DNA of 64,000 nucleotides from positions 89,620,284-89,684,283 of the forward strand of contig JBCFYV010000012.1 of NCBI GenBank assembly GCA_039000515.1. Direction: 5' to 3'. The notes under the pieces are model-generated. The model was not told the origin of the DNA. It was given only the letters and a program-made list of their open reading frames with translations, and ran no database searches. This stretch comes from Timema cristinae. Lineage: Eukaryota > Arthropoda > Insecta > Phasmatodea > Timematidae. The first letter of the stretch is position 1. Each line of letters begins with the position of its first letter. Below, one piece after another: positions 25,399 to 36,505 of the stretch. The translations under genes and the position numbers were made by a program.

Positions 25399-26528
25399 TT
25401 ATGTTAATTGAAATTAAAAAAAATAGTTAAAAATATGGCAAGTTAGGTCATATTAGGTTTGGGGTCACACAATGTACACAAGGTTTCTTGAACAATGGGT
25501 CACAATTCGTACCGTTCGTCAGTTCATCGGTCGCAGTTGGCTTTCAACCGTTAATATAATCAGTCAGTTGAGAATGTACACGTAGAATAATTCAAATAAT
25601 AACCTAATAAAAATGTTACGTCATTCGTGTGGAAAGTGTTGGAGGTTGCATAACAGGTTAGTCCTGTTGCCTGTGTTTTTGATGGCTGGCCTATTATGGA
25701 CATGTCTATTCTTTCTACTCTTTTCCTTTGTCCATGACAGTAGGAGCTAATCTTTCATGACTTGTAAGCCACTCAACATGATGCAAAATAGCTGGCTGCA
25801 AGAAAGATAAAAAAGTAATGGTAGTTGTAATAAAAAAGTGGCACTTTCAACTATCATTTTTCTCTGAATTAGTATACAAAGTAACCGTAGTTTATAAGTT
25901 GAGTGAGTCTGTCTGTTTTTGTACCAATATTTAAAAAAATCTGATTTGTGCTATTCTTTTAATATTCATCTAAAAACCTCTTGAGATTGATGGACTAGGA
26001 GAAAATGGGTCACGAGCCATGGGTTGGATCACACACATCTATGGCATCAGTAAGCGCTGCAGTGAGGACACAAAATCCCGCCCTAACGAAGAACAAGTGT
26101 CCCTGATTACGGTATCGCCTTTGTTCTGCATCCTCACGTACAGTAGTGCAACCTCAGCAGCAAACCTTCCTTGAAAACCAACAAATTTAATTAAACTAGT
26201 TTCGCAATCAAGAGCGAAAGTAGTTTCACGAAGACGTTTTCTTAATTAGCTAACCTTATGCACTGTCACCCCTCAGCTGGTCGCTCTGTTTGCCTTTAAC
26301 CGCGACGTTTTCCAACTCGAATAACTAGTTTAATTTATTTCCAACCTCACCAGTGGGGAACCTTGGTAAAGGGCGTCAGTATCGTCTTGTCTGAGTTGTT
26401 AGTCTCAGGGGAAGTTTGGGTTCAAATCCTGAAAGAATGTATTGAGTTTTATTTTTAAACATAAACGGGTTCCCACTCTGGATCCCCATAAATGCAGCCA
26501 CATTTATTTTAAATTATAGTTTCCTTAT
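25399..26528. other. Intron, little structure
   Basis: A weak SINE-like head lies at about 26370-26450 (GGGTTCAAATCC). Otherwise AT-rich with no gene signal. Confidence 0.4.
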
Positions 26529-26850
26529 CACCCACTTCGGTGGCCGCATGTTCTAATGCACTACTCTCACAACAGGCTATACTGCCAATGACAGGGAGAT
26601 TGAGGTTCGAATCTCGGTCGGGTGTACTGGGGTATTTTTTCCAAAATAGTTTTTCTTTCTCCCTTCAAGCAAACGCGGTTAAACTTCCTATGTATAACCT
26701 CCCTCATCACTAAAAACCATTAGCGTAATTAGCACATAGGCGTATAGCCCGAACGGGTAGTAAGACGTGCCACTAAAAAAACTTCCTCATCCATACCACA
26801 TTAGTGTAAGTATGTGACTATACCGGAGCGATTGTAAGACGGGGTGAAAA
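26529..26850 (+). repeat. SINE family A with a second 3' tail
   Basis: Full family A (head CACTTCGGTGGCCGCATG, B box GAGGTTCGAATCTC, junction TCGGGTGTACTGGGG, tail CCGAACGGGTAGTAAGACG, A-run) to 26780. Then comes another partial body and tail (CATCCATACCACATTAGTG ... GATTGTAAGACGGGGTG, A-run) to 26850. Confidence 0.88.
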
Positions 26851-28432
26851 AAACTATAAAAGGTAAAAAACAACAACATAAATATAGCATAATAGTTATG
26901 TTAGCTTTTCCTACCACAGAAATACTATGCGTTACATAATCTAACGAGCCCATAAGTTTTTACCTAATGATTTCAAACCCTCTTAGACCTGTCATTGTTA
27001 GGTCAAAACGTAATTCAGCCCTCAACTTGGTATGTTAACGAACCAAAGCCCCTTTAGAACTTCCATCATAACGCGCAGGTCAAAGGGTGGGTAATTCGGT
27101 TCCGTGATTCCTTCAGGTGGTTATTCTCCCGTTTAGAACGTTTCTATCACTTCGTTGTTTGTTTAAGAGGATATTATCTGAAAGCTCAATGCCAGGTCTG
27201 AAGTTGCGCAGCCCGTGCGTGTGCGAGGGAGGTGGAGCTTAGATGAATACGTCAGAGACAAGTCATCCAGTATAGAGAGGAAATACTCGGTGAACTGACA
27301 ATCGCCTAGTCCTCTTTTACTCTGTCATTCTTTCTTCAAGAGACAACACTCTCGAGCACACAGAAGGGATGTGTAATTATCTTGGGGAGGACAGCAGTTT
27401 AAAGAAAGAAAAGAATAGTAAAACGGCATTGTACTCTTCGTTTGCTCTTTCGGGTTATTACAGGCGCTGGACTGGTTGTCTTTGTTTAACCAAAGGTCTC
27501 GGCCCAAGCGTGGTCCTTTTTCTACCACCTAAGTAAAGTTGCCATTTTGTAGTTCATAAACGAACATATCTATTTTCAGAAAATAAAAATACTATATTTT
27601 ATACCATTCACTAATCCATCTAGTAAAAGTAATATAACCTAGAGAAAAAAATGATTGAGACTTTATTTTGATGAAAGTGTTAGAATCTATATTAGGCCCC
27701 TATGCCCCCGTGTAACGATGCACCATCTATTTAACGTCACAAGTCTTGTTTCAATCGTGCGGGAAAACCAATAATTTTATGGCCGTTGTAGTAATAGTAA
27801 AAACGCTTTAAAAGTCTGAAATTGACATGTTTTACACGAAGTAAAAAAAAATAATTAAAATTGTAAAACCTCTTTTAGCAAAACATGAAACAGTCGACTA
27901 ATGATTTTTTTTAAATATATTTTGAGTTAACAAGGGTTAATTATGTTAGATTACAAAAATCGTTCAAATTTAATTATATAAATAAATATATATATTGGTT
28001 AGAAGGCCCCTTTCCCTTGACACGTTGTGGCATTTTGAAGTGGTAGAGCATATGTCACAACTTCAGATCCGCATGATCTCGAGTGATTTTAGACAGTTGA
28101 ATTGGTAGGTAACGTTGAAAACTGTACTCTAGACTAGGGCAATGCCACCACATCTCGTCCAAACACTAATGTATAGTACATGTACAAAGTGTATTTAATT
28201 TTACATTCATATAATAGCAAAAACCATTTTAGTTTCCTAGGTTAAAAGGCTAGACAATGTTAAATATTTTTAAATATATTTTCCCATGACATAGTAATTT
28301 ATTACAAAGGATAACGCTTTTTTTTAAAATCTGGAACAGTCTTCAAGTCTTCATTACATCTTGTATTCATTGGTAATCAAGTTAAGATTTGAATTTCAGT
28401 CAAATTTATTTTAGGGAAGTTGTACACTTTAG
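26851..28432. other. Intron with a short GC-richer patch
   Basis: 27180-27300 is less AT-rich than the flanks (GTGCGTGTGCGAGGGAGGTG) and has no repeat match. The frame at 27325-27528 is not recognisable. The rest is AT-rich. Confidence 0.4.
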
Positions 28433-28600
28433 AACAGCCGGTAGGTAACGCGTGTGCCTACTGACCTAGGGATCACAGGTTCTAATCCAGGCATGATTGA
28501 AAGTATATCATTGGTTAGTTATTATCGGCTGGAGAACTGGGTGATGTTTTTGCTCTAGACTTAGTTTAGTTTGTAGAAAAATCAGTGTGTTCATAAAATG
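28433..28600 (+). repeat. SINE family D
   Basis: Head AGCCGGTAGGTAACGCGTGT, B box AGGTTCTAATCC, then the body GGAGAACTGGGTGATGTT and 3' end AAATCAGTGTGTTCA. Confidence 0.7.
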
Positions 28601-28967
28601 TACGATAAAAAATCTTCAAATAAAAAATACTGTGGTCGTAATTTATAAAATAAATTTTTTCCATATTTTCATTCAATTGCTAGTGCACCTTCACTTTAAA
28701 CCCTTCTCACCCTTACTCTATTATAGAAATGATTTAAATTAGTGAAAGATGCTGATATCGCAAAAAAAAAAAAACTTACGATAGGCCCAGCTTTGCTGAG
28801 CACCATTGAATTACACTACTGATAACAGTCAGGAATGTAAACTGATGTAGGCTTTTTCTTGAAAAAGCAAAGGTGATCTCTTTTAGCTATTAGTGTTGTG
28901 TTGTGTTCTTTATTTTAGTGGAATCATACATTCTGTTTGGGTTGTTTGTTTTATTTTATTTGTTTAT

Positions 28968-29213
28968 CATCACACCTTACTACCCTTTAGGGGTACATGC
29001 ATGTGTATTAAATGTGCTAACTAGTTAGGGATAGGAATGGTTCAATTTAGAGGAAGTGGACTCACATTTGCGTGAAGGGAGAGTGAAAAAGTGTTTATGA
29101 AATACCACCCTCAGTACAACCAACCAAAATGCGAACCCAAGTTCTGCGTCTGCGGCAGTCCAGTTTATTTCAAGAGCGATGCCTTAAAGTTTAGACCATG
29201 CGGATACCAAAGC
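28968..29213 (-). repeat. SINE family A
   Basis: Tail (CACACCTTACTACCC), body (CATTTGCGTGAAGGGAGAG), then head (TTTAGACCATGCGG), on the minus strand. Two plus-strand frames here are by-products. Confidence 0.8.
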
Positions 29214-29823
29214 AGGTTGTTTGGTTGTTTTGGCAAGATTGTTATAGAATGTTTGATCGTAATCATATTCATGTTTTTCTATACTCAATAAATATTATTT
29301 ATTTGATAATATTTAATGTTATCGTATATATTATTTCTGTTGTCAACATTCCTTTTTCTCAACTTACACACAGCCTACAGCGATGAATAAGGTCTCAGTG
29401 GATAGGATTTTTTTTTTTGCGACTTCTGTCATAGCATACTCAGTTTACGTTAAAACACATGGTTTTTTTAATGTGAGTTAAAATAAAGTTGCTTTTGCAA
29501 TGACTATCAATATGTCTAAGGGATAGACGCTTCCAAGAGCTGGATTGTACTTGTCAAATGCTGTATTTACTCATTTACTATGTAGCTTTTTCAAGAGTCC
29601 TATATCTAACAATATTTTTATATTAATTACCGAAAATTAAGTAGATGCCTCTAACAGATGTTTGAAGTGATCTTCCATTGGCCAATTTTTAAAAATTAAA
29701 GGCTTTCAAATCCATTAGTAGTATTTATAGCGAGAAAATTCTTCAAAATTACAACCATTTTAAACTTATCTTGAGTGGCCCTTGCCTCGATTTATTTATT
29801 TAGATGACCCTAGAAGCTATTAA

Positions 29824-30186
29824 GGTGAGGCAGAAGGGTGCGCGAGTAATTTTACAGTTTTTATAGAATTGAAAGTTTTTGGCCAAAATAAATCAAATAT
29901 TTCTCCAGTAGCAACATAGAGTTTAGTTTTCTGCACATGCTAATATCAACAGATCTTGAATATCTGTCAAGAGTGTCCTGGAATTTTGTCAAAACTTTTC
30001 TCTTTATTTCAAAAGTTTTGACAAAATTCCAGGACACTCTTGACAGATATTCAAGATCTGTCGATATTAGCATGTGCAGAAAACTAAACTCTATGTTGCT
30101 ACTGGAGAAATATTTGATTTATTTTGGCAAAAAACTTTCAATTCTATAAAAACTGTAAAAACACTTGCTATCCCTTCTACCTCACC
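29824..30186. mobile_element. Foldback MITE with TTAA duplication, copy 1
   Basis: A 363-bp near-perfect palindrome with arms of about 175 bp around a short centre near 30000. Both ends read GGTGAGGC or GGTGAGGTAG, flanked by TTAA at 29820-29823 and 30187-30190. The palindrome makes two nearly identical 70-codon frames on opposite strands (29861-30073 and 29937-30149); these are not genes. It lies in the neurexin intron, so the pre-mRNA would contain a hairpin of about 175 bp. TTAA duplications are known from piggyBac and Kolobok elements; I cannot say which partner moved this one. Confidence 0.93.
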
Positions 30187-30384
30187 TTAAGAGCGCTTCT
30201 AAACTGATTTTTTTCTTACAGTTACATTAGTCTAGAAGCTATAGGGTGTGGTCTTCTCCAGTTAATTTTTGAAAATTTAATGCACATAGAAATCATTTTG
30301 AGTTCTATTTAAGGCAATCTTTTAGTTTAATATTCAATACTGTCGAAGTGTGTGAAATGTATCTAGGAGAGAGAAACTTCTTTC

Positions 30385-30448
30385 CATGGGGGGCTAATTC
30401 GTCCCATGGGCAGTGCCCCCCCTTACCCGTCGATTCCACCGCCACTGA
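30385..30448 (-). mobile_element. Terminal fragment of an unassigned transposon
   Basis: Reversed, this starts CAGTGGCGGTGGAATCGACG and runs into a G-rich stretch. 35451-35503 reversed starts CAGTGGTGGATTCCGGAGGG, so both are ends of one family. Confidence 0.4.
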
Positions 30449-32831
30449 CCCAAAGTTTTTTATAAGAATATATTTAAATATAGCTTTTCTTTATGGAAGC
30501 TATTCAGAGTAGTCCATTCCTGGATTTTTTTTTCCATATCTTTATATTTTATTAAGAGCGATCAAATCATAAGACTCTGGAAGTTATTTAGAGCTATTTT
30601 TAAATTGTAATAAGAATTATATGCACCCTTTTCCACACGAAGCAATGATTTCTTACAGCTGTGTGTGTGTGTGCGTGCGTGCCTGCCTCATTGAACATAA
30701 TATTTGAAAGAACAAAAGGGGGCCTACCTGTGCCCTTCTGTGGACACGTCTATGGAAAAAAAACTGGAAGTTTTAAAATGTCTCGGTAATTGTAAAATTG
30801 CGACTAAACTAGCTAAGAAGTTTGTAGTTGGAAAAGCATTAGTGACAGAAATGAAATTAATTCTAAAATGTAATTTTTTGGTTCCTCAACATTAATTTAA
30901 TATCTGAATAGTCGTCGAACATTGAAATAGTAATTGTTTTCCAAGTTTAATGGGGCACTTTTTTTTTGTGGCTAACTCAAGAAATGGGTAAAGGAATGCC
31001 AATAAATGGCCCCCTGATCAGATTATCCGGAATCTCGGACTACCAGAGTTTTATTCTAATTGGTACAAGTCAATTAAAGTGTATTTAGGTTTGGCCTAGG
31101 ATGTTTATATTAGTTTGCATAGTTTTAGATAAGTTCACTTACACAAAATAAATTTATTGAAATAATTTTTTTCTAGAGATAAAATATAAATAAATAAAAG
31201 TTAAAACTCCTAATTGTTTTGAAAATTATTACAAACATATGTTTATTTTATTTTAATATTTAGTGAAGAGCCAAATGTTTTGTTTAATGTTTTTATTTAC
31301 GTATTGTTTAATATTACAAACAAAATGGCAATTTTCCATTTCCTATGAAAGTGACTTTAAGGTTACTTTACATAAGGGTTAATTTCCAATTTTGATCATT
31401 TCTCCGCTACTATTTGAGATACGAAAATACTTAGAACTGTATTTTTTTTGTACTGTTAAAAATAACAAATATTTTATTCGAAACATATTTCAAAAAACCA
31501 ATAGTTTCTGCGATATAAGCAAATATAAAAACATAAATTTGGAGATCTTTTAAATATGAAATTTATTATGCTCTTTGGTGGACAAAGATGTTCCCCTTTT
31601 ATTACATTTCTGCAAGTGTTCTGAATAATCTATTGCCATGGAGTAAGGAATTAAATAGCTAGCAGTGTATATTATTTCCTTTATGACCTTTGGTGGAGTG
31701 TTTCTGTAAAAATATGGGGAATCTATTATTTCGTTTCACAACTATTACAAGTTTTTAGTAAATCAGTCCATTTTAATATGAGAGATGGAGAAAGACTGTG
31801 CGGTGCACCGTCGTCCGTACCATTTATTTTTAATAAGTAGAGTAACAATGTTGATTGTATAGGTGTGTATTTTTAAGGTTTATTTATTCTTCCAAATTCT
31901 AGCATATTACCTAATTTTTAACAACTAAGATTATCTTCCATTATCTTTGAGAATATAATTAACGAGCTGGCTTGTGTACTGAGTGACTCAAACGCTCAGC
32001 CAATCAGATGCCTTTATTCATCTGTTGCTACTTTTCGTATTTTTTACATTGGGTGAATCTACAAAAACACTATTTCAATCGCTGAAAATTTTATAAAGTC
32101 ACCGGTGATTTTATAAAATTACCATCAGTCACTGGTTAATGTTAATAAGCTAAGTAAAGGTTTGATTAGTTTTGAGTTATGTTTTATAATATATTCAGCA
32201 TAACTTATATGTTTTATAAAATCAATGGTAGATGTAGAAAATACCGTTGATGTTTCATACTTTCACCAAAGTGGATAGGTATATTAAAAAAATTACTGGT
32301 AAATTACTTTTACTTTTGGTGATTCTATACATTCACCAGTAATTTTATAAAATAATGAATTGAACACATTCGCATTAATATATTCAACATATTTCTCTTC
32401 ATACTATAGTTATTATATGAAATTTAAAAACATAGTTGGATAAAAGTTTTTCGAAATGTCAATATACGCTCCGAAACAATCATTTACCCGCATTTGACCA
32501 CTTAGAAATGTTGTGATTATTTTATTAATTAGTTAAAAAAATTGTTTTATATAATTTTATGGGAAGCAAATAGCAATTTATTTGACACACCCTTATATAG
32601 AACTCTATAAAACGATCACAATCACCATAGAATACAAGACATTTGAGTTTAGGTAACTTTTCAACAAACACAGTCGACAATTTTAATTTTATAACTATTC
32701 ATAATTTTAAAGATTATATATTTTGTTTTTAGCACATAATCACGAAACAATTAAAAAACAAGTCAAAATTGAGGTAAGGGAAGTTTAGCTCTATATTTGC
32801 GTATGGAAGCCTAATAACTAAAGCTTTCGCC
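30449..32831. other. AT-rich intron with a possible MITE
   Basis: At about 32045-32365, repeated TTTTATAAAATTAC blocks lie in opposite orientations near ACCGGTGATT and TTCACCAGTAA, which suggests a decayed small inverted-repeat element. A TG/CG run lies at 30660-30680. No exon is seen. Confidence 0.4.
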
Positions 32832-33977
32832 TCACTTTAGGTTTTGAATTGGAATTCTCAAGGTCATTGCCTTACATTTGTCAGCCTTTTGTTTGTCTTC
32901 AATAGCCTTTGTTATGTAAGGTGGATTTCTAATCGGCATGGATCGTCTACGTCTTGGATCTACAAGCTCTGGCAGGAGACAATCTAGATAGAACTGGCTC
33001 AGTTTTTTCTCCATGTGGCTAGCCCAAAATGCATCGTCTCTGAAAATCTTCTCGACTTTTATACCCACATATTTCCATAAAACAAAGAGGCAATAACTTC
33101 TCCTGGTCACGTGAAGTTGGCCTTTCACTTGATAGTAGTGTGTTTTTGTTAATGCGCGTAATTTCTCTTTTGTCCTTGCTTATGTTTCAAAAAGTAAACT
33201 TTCTTTTAAAACAGCTTCTTCTGGTGTCATGTTCCTTGCTGAGGGTGGACACTTCACTTCAATAATGGTGTCAGATCCTATTAGACCATCGGGAGTTGCT
33301 CCCAAGTAAGATAATTCCGGATCAACAAAGAGCCCACAAGGCTCAACTTTAATATTCATTTTATTTTCAAGAGCCAATATACCATTCTTCTCATCATCTC
33401 TACCGTACAGCATTGCATCTGTGTCAAAATCATCATAGAGCATACCTTGAACAGCCTTTTCACAAGATGTGTGAGGAAGTCTTCGACAAACGGGTCCAAA
33501 GTTAGAGGCAGTGAGCAGCTTTCGCCGTACTTCTTTCCATCGACCACTATTTCTTTAGAGAAGTGTCCCTCTTTCAAGCTCCTCACGTTGCTTTGATGTG
33601 CTTGGTAAAGTAGCAATAAATCTAATTTTCTCTCTATCAAATTTTTCCGTAACCATATCAGGCTTCTGAGCACAAGGCCCATAGTCTTTGTCATTATTAG
33701 ACAACCTAGGTCTAAATGGGTTCTTTTTCTTCACTTTTGCAGGCAGACTTCTTGTTCTTTCAATTTGACGAAGTCTTCACATCTCCATCTTCTTAGTAAA
33801 CTTCCCGGGACTAGCTTGGTACATTACTTTGTGTATTTTATATAGAGGAGTTTTAGTATTGTAAGAAACTACAGCAGCATGACTTCTAGAAGAGTAGGAC
33901 ATATTAAGGCAAAAATGAACCCTTTTCTCACGGATAAGGTAAGACAGTGGTGCACCACCCATGGCCCGCCATGCCAT
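32832..33977 (-). pseudogene. Broken YqaJ-type nuclease gene of a mobile element
   Basis: One minus-strand frame runs through 382 codons with only three nonsense codons (33777-33779, 33555-33557, 33180-33182) and no frameshift. It encodes a YqaJ/lambda-exonuclease-type domain: TASNFGPVCRRLPHTSCEKA, then DAMLYGRDDEK, CGLFVDPELSYLGATPDGLI, IIEVKCPPSA, and YYQVKGQLHVTRRSYC near the end. The Asp of TPDG and the Glu-x-Lys of EVK, which hold the metal in this nuclease fold, are kept. The N-terminal part (NTKTPLYKIHKVMYQASPGK) also matches the family as I remember it. Such genes are scattered in animal genomes, and I recall them as the second gene of ISL2EU-type DNA transposons; that link is inference. 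No inverted repeats or transposase were found around it. It is dead as it stands. Confidence 0.85.
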
Positions 33978-34840
33978 TTATTGCGGCCAACCAACTAAAT
34001 GAAATTTGCAAAATAAATTCCTAGCATATTCTCATATTACTTAGACTAGGTTGTCAGCGAAATATGATTAAAAGTTTTATTAAGGGACGAAAGTATTTAA
34101 AGTTTATGCTTAGTAAGTCAACCGATACTTCAACAGCAGCTATGACATCGAGTCCGTTTATTTATGGGGACTTTGTTAATAATTGTTTGATAGCCGTATC
34201 GTAAAAACCTTGTGTTAATTGCGTGAAGAAGTTTGAGTAAATATGTCTTGATTGAATATCTATGTAACGCAGTGTCACAGATATTGCACGTATTATTGCA
34301 TCGAAATTTTTGAAAATTTCATAAAATTGGCATCTATTTTTTCACTAGCCATATATGAGTTCTCTGACATAACATCAACCGTTCAAATGAGCATATTTGC
34401 TCCAGGTGTGACGTAAGAATTCTAAATTTATTAATAACTCGTCTTTCTGTACTCCATGGATGGACAGATCAAGGCTGCAAGGCATCAAAAAGGTATTTGT
34501 ATAAATTTGTCTACAATGATTAGAGCAAACAATGGAATAGTGTCTCTCCTCACAAAGCATATGTGATAACTTTGCCACGCCAACACACTTATTGCATATC
34601 ACTGCATTATAGGCTTACACCAGTAAAATTTGGTTGTAAAATATCTGGGCTAAAGAAATCTGATACGGACATTAGTGCAAACAGAGAACTTCATTAAATC
34701 AGAGGACTCAATCACCGACAATTCAAAGGATTCCTCAATGGAAACCGAGGCCAAATATGGTGACCGTGTTTACTGCAGCAGAGGCAAGGTTTTGAAAACT
34801 TTCAGAGGAAATCAAGAGAAAAATAATTACATCTCAGATT
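33978..34840. other. Unassigned stretch with two short frames
   Basis: A minus-strand frame at 34375-34602 (Cys-rich start CNKCVG, later CSNHC) and a plus-strand frame at 34675-34887 (GDRVYCSRGKVLKTFRGNQE) could be decayed parts of the same mobile element, but I recognise neither. Confidence 0.35.
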
Positions 34841-35408
34841 TAGCAAACAATGTATCAGTATTCCAGGCAAAACTAAGATTATTATAATTTGAAGTTAAAA
34901 ATGTACTAATTTCTGCGCTGTAAAGAAATGTTTCCCTCACATGAAATTTATTCCAGCTAGAAATATGCTGGGCACATCAGCCGAATCCAGGAAACTTTCT
35001 GAGAAGATTTGTGATTTAAATTGTGACAAATTCCTATTCAAGATATTTCCCAAACTCTTATTTTGATGTTAGGTTATGAAGGAGTTTGGGCAAGGGAAAT
35101 GGTAGCGTTATTCTTTACAAAATTTAGCTAACAATGTATCAGTATTCCAGGCAAAACTAAGATTATTATAATTTGAAGTTAAAAATGTACTAATTTTTGC
35201 GCTGTAAAGAAATGTTTCCCTCACATGAAATTTATTCCAGCTAGAAGTATGCTGGGCACATCAGCCGAATCCAGGAAACTTTCAGAGAAGATTTGTGATT
35301 TAAATTGTGACAAATTCCTATTCAAGATATTTCCCAAACTCTTATTTTGATGTTAGGTTATGAAGGAGTTTGGCAAGGGAAATGGTAGCGTCATTCTTTA
35401 CAAAATTA
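34841..35408. repeat. 284-bp direct tandem duplication
   Basis: 34841-35124 and 35125-35408 are nearly identical, with only a few substitutions and one indel (TTTGGGC/TTTGGC). Both carry a plus-strand stretch reading HMKFIPARNMLGTSAESRKL before stops appear. The low divergence means the duplication is recent. Confidence 0.93.
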
Positions 35409-35450
35409 AAGTAAGATATTATTTTCAATATTTTCGATATTTTTTCTTTC

Positions 35451-35503
35451 CGGGGGGGGAGGGAGATCAACCCTATCGCCCCTCCGGAATCCACCACTGT
35501 TTA
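35451..35503 (-). mobile_element. Terminal fragment of an unassigned transposon
   Basis: Reversed, it begins CAGTGGTGGATTCCGGAGGG and ends in a G-rich run (CCGGGGGGGG on the plus strand). Same family as 30385-30448. Confidence 0.4.
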
Positions 35504-36003
35504 AGATATGTTGATGATCGTGATTATGCTATTTTTAAGCACAACATATTATGTACGTATATATTTATTATATCTGGGCCACCTTGCCCCGGAATATTAC
35601 TAGCCCCGTCGTTAAAACAAAGATCCTATACTGTACATCACTTTTGTGCAAAGGAAGACTTATTTTTTATTACAAGGTTTTATTGCAATCTATTTAATAT
35701 ACAAATAAACTTATTTTCCTTTTGTAAAAATATTGATCTGATTACAAACGTTTTTTTTTTAAATAGTCATTGAGCTTATTTAAAGCTTGCTCATTCTTAG
35801 CTTGGTTTTATGATTTGCAATGGTAGATTCTGGTAAGAAGGGTTTTATATAAAATACACCAATTTTTTGTTGGTCAACATTGATAACATTTTAATTTATT
35901 ACCAGTGTTAGTTTATAAGCAGGCCTATAATATGAATAGTCTGATAAACATAAAAAACAGTCTAAATGAACTATATTAAAATGTGTCTTTTGGATCCACC
36001 TAC

Positions 36004-36188
36004 CTTTGTGGTTCTGTAAAAGCGCTATAATTATCCATATCAAAGTAATGTACTGATGGAACGGCATAACTAACATCATTCACAACTACAGTCTCAATAG
36101 ATGTGATGTGTGGACTCTCAGTTAGATCACCGTTATCTGCCTCCAGCAACTTTGGTTTTTTTCTATTACAATTAAAATCAGTTTGCAA
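36004..36188 (-). other. Possible decayed exon
   Basis: The minus-strand frame reads SIETVVVNDVSYAVPSVHYF and ends at a good donor (CAAAG followed by GTAGGT). An acceptor-like TTTTAATTGTAATAG lies inside its 5' part. I do not recognise the protein. It is upstream of the YqaJ pseudogene on the same strand and may be part of the same element. Confidence 0.3.
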
Positions 36189-36255
36189 TTGTCTCCAAAA
36201 TGCTCTTTAATGGTATGAAAAATTAAAATTGAAAAATACGGTAAAAAGTATTTTC

Positions 36256-36505
36256 TTTAACACTGCGTCTTACTACCCGTTCGGGTGTTATGCTTATGTA
36301 CTAATTAAGCTAAGGGTTTTGGGATTAGGAAGGTTATATCAATATTAAGTATGCCCTCATTTACGTGGAGGGAGAGTAGTAAACCATTTTGGAAAACCAC
36401 CCTCAGTACACCCGACCTAGATTCGAACCTTAAACTCCCCGTCATCGACAGTCTATAGTATATTGCGAGAGTAGAGCTTTAGATCACGCGGCCACCAAAG
36501 TGGGT
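36256..36505 (-). repeat. SINE family A
   Basis: Tail CACTGCGTCTTACTACCCG, body CATTTACGTGGAGGGAGAG, B box (reversed) GATTCGAACCTT, head ending GCGGCCACCAAAG. Confidence 0.88.

Noticed and set aside
29861..30149. Two near-identical 70-codon frames on opposite strands
   Set aside because: They are the two arms of one palindromic MITE.
33356..33694. 112-codon minus frame
   Set aside because: It is out of frame with the YqaJ homology, which runs through the overlapping frame.
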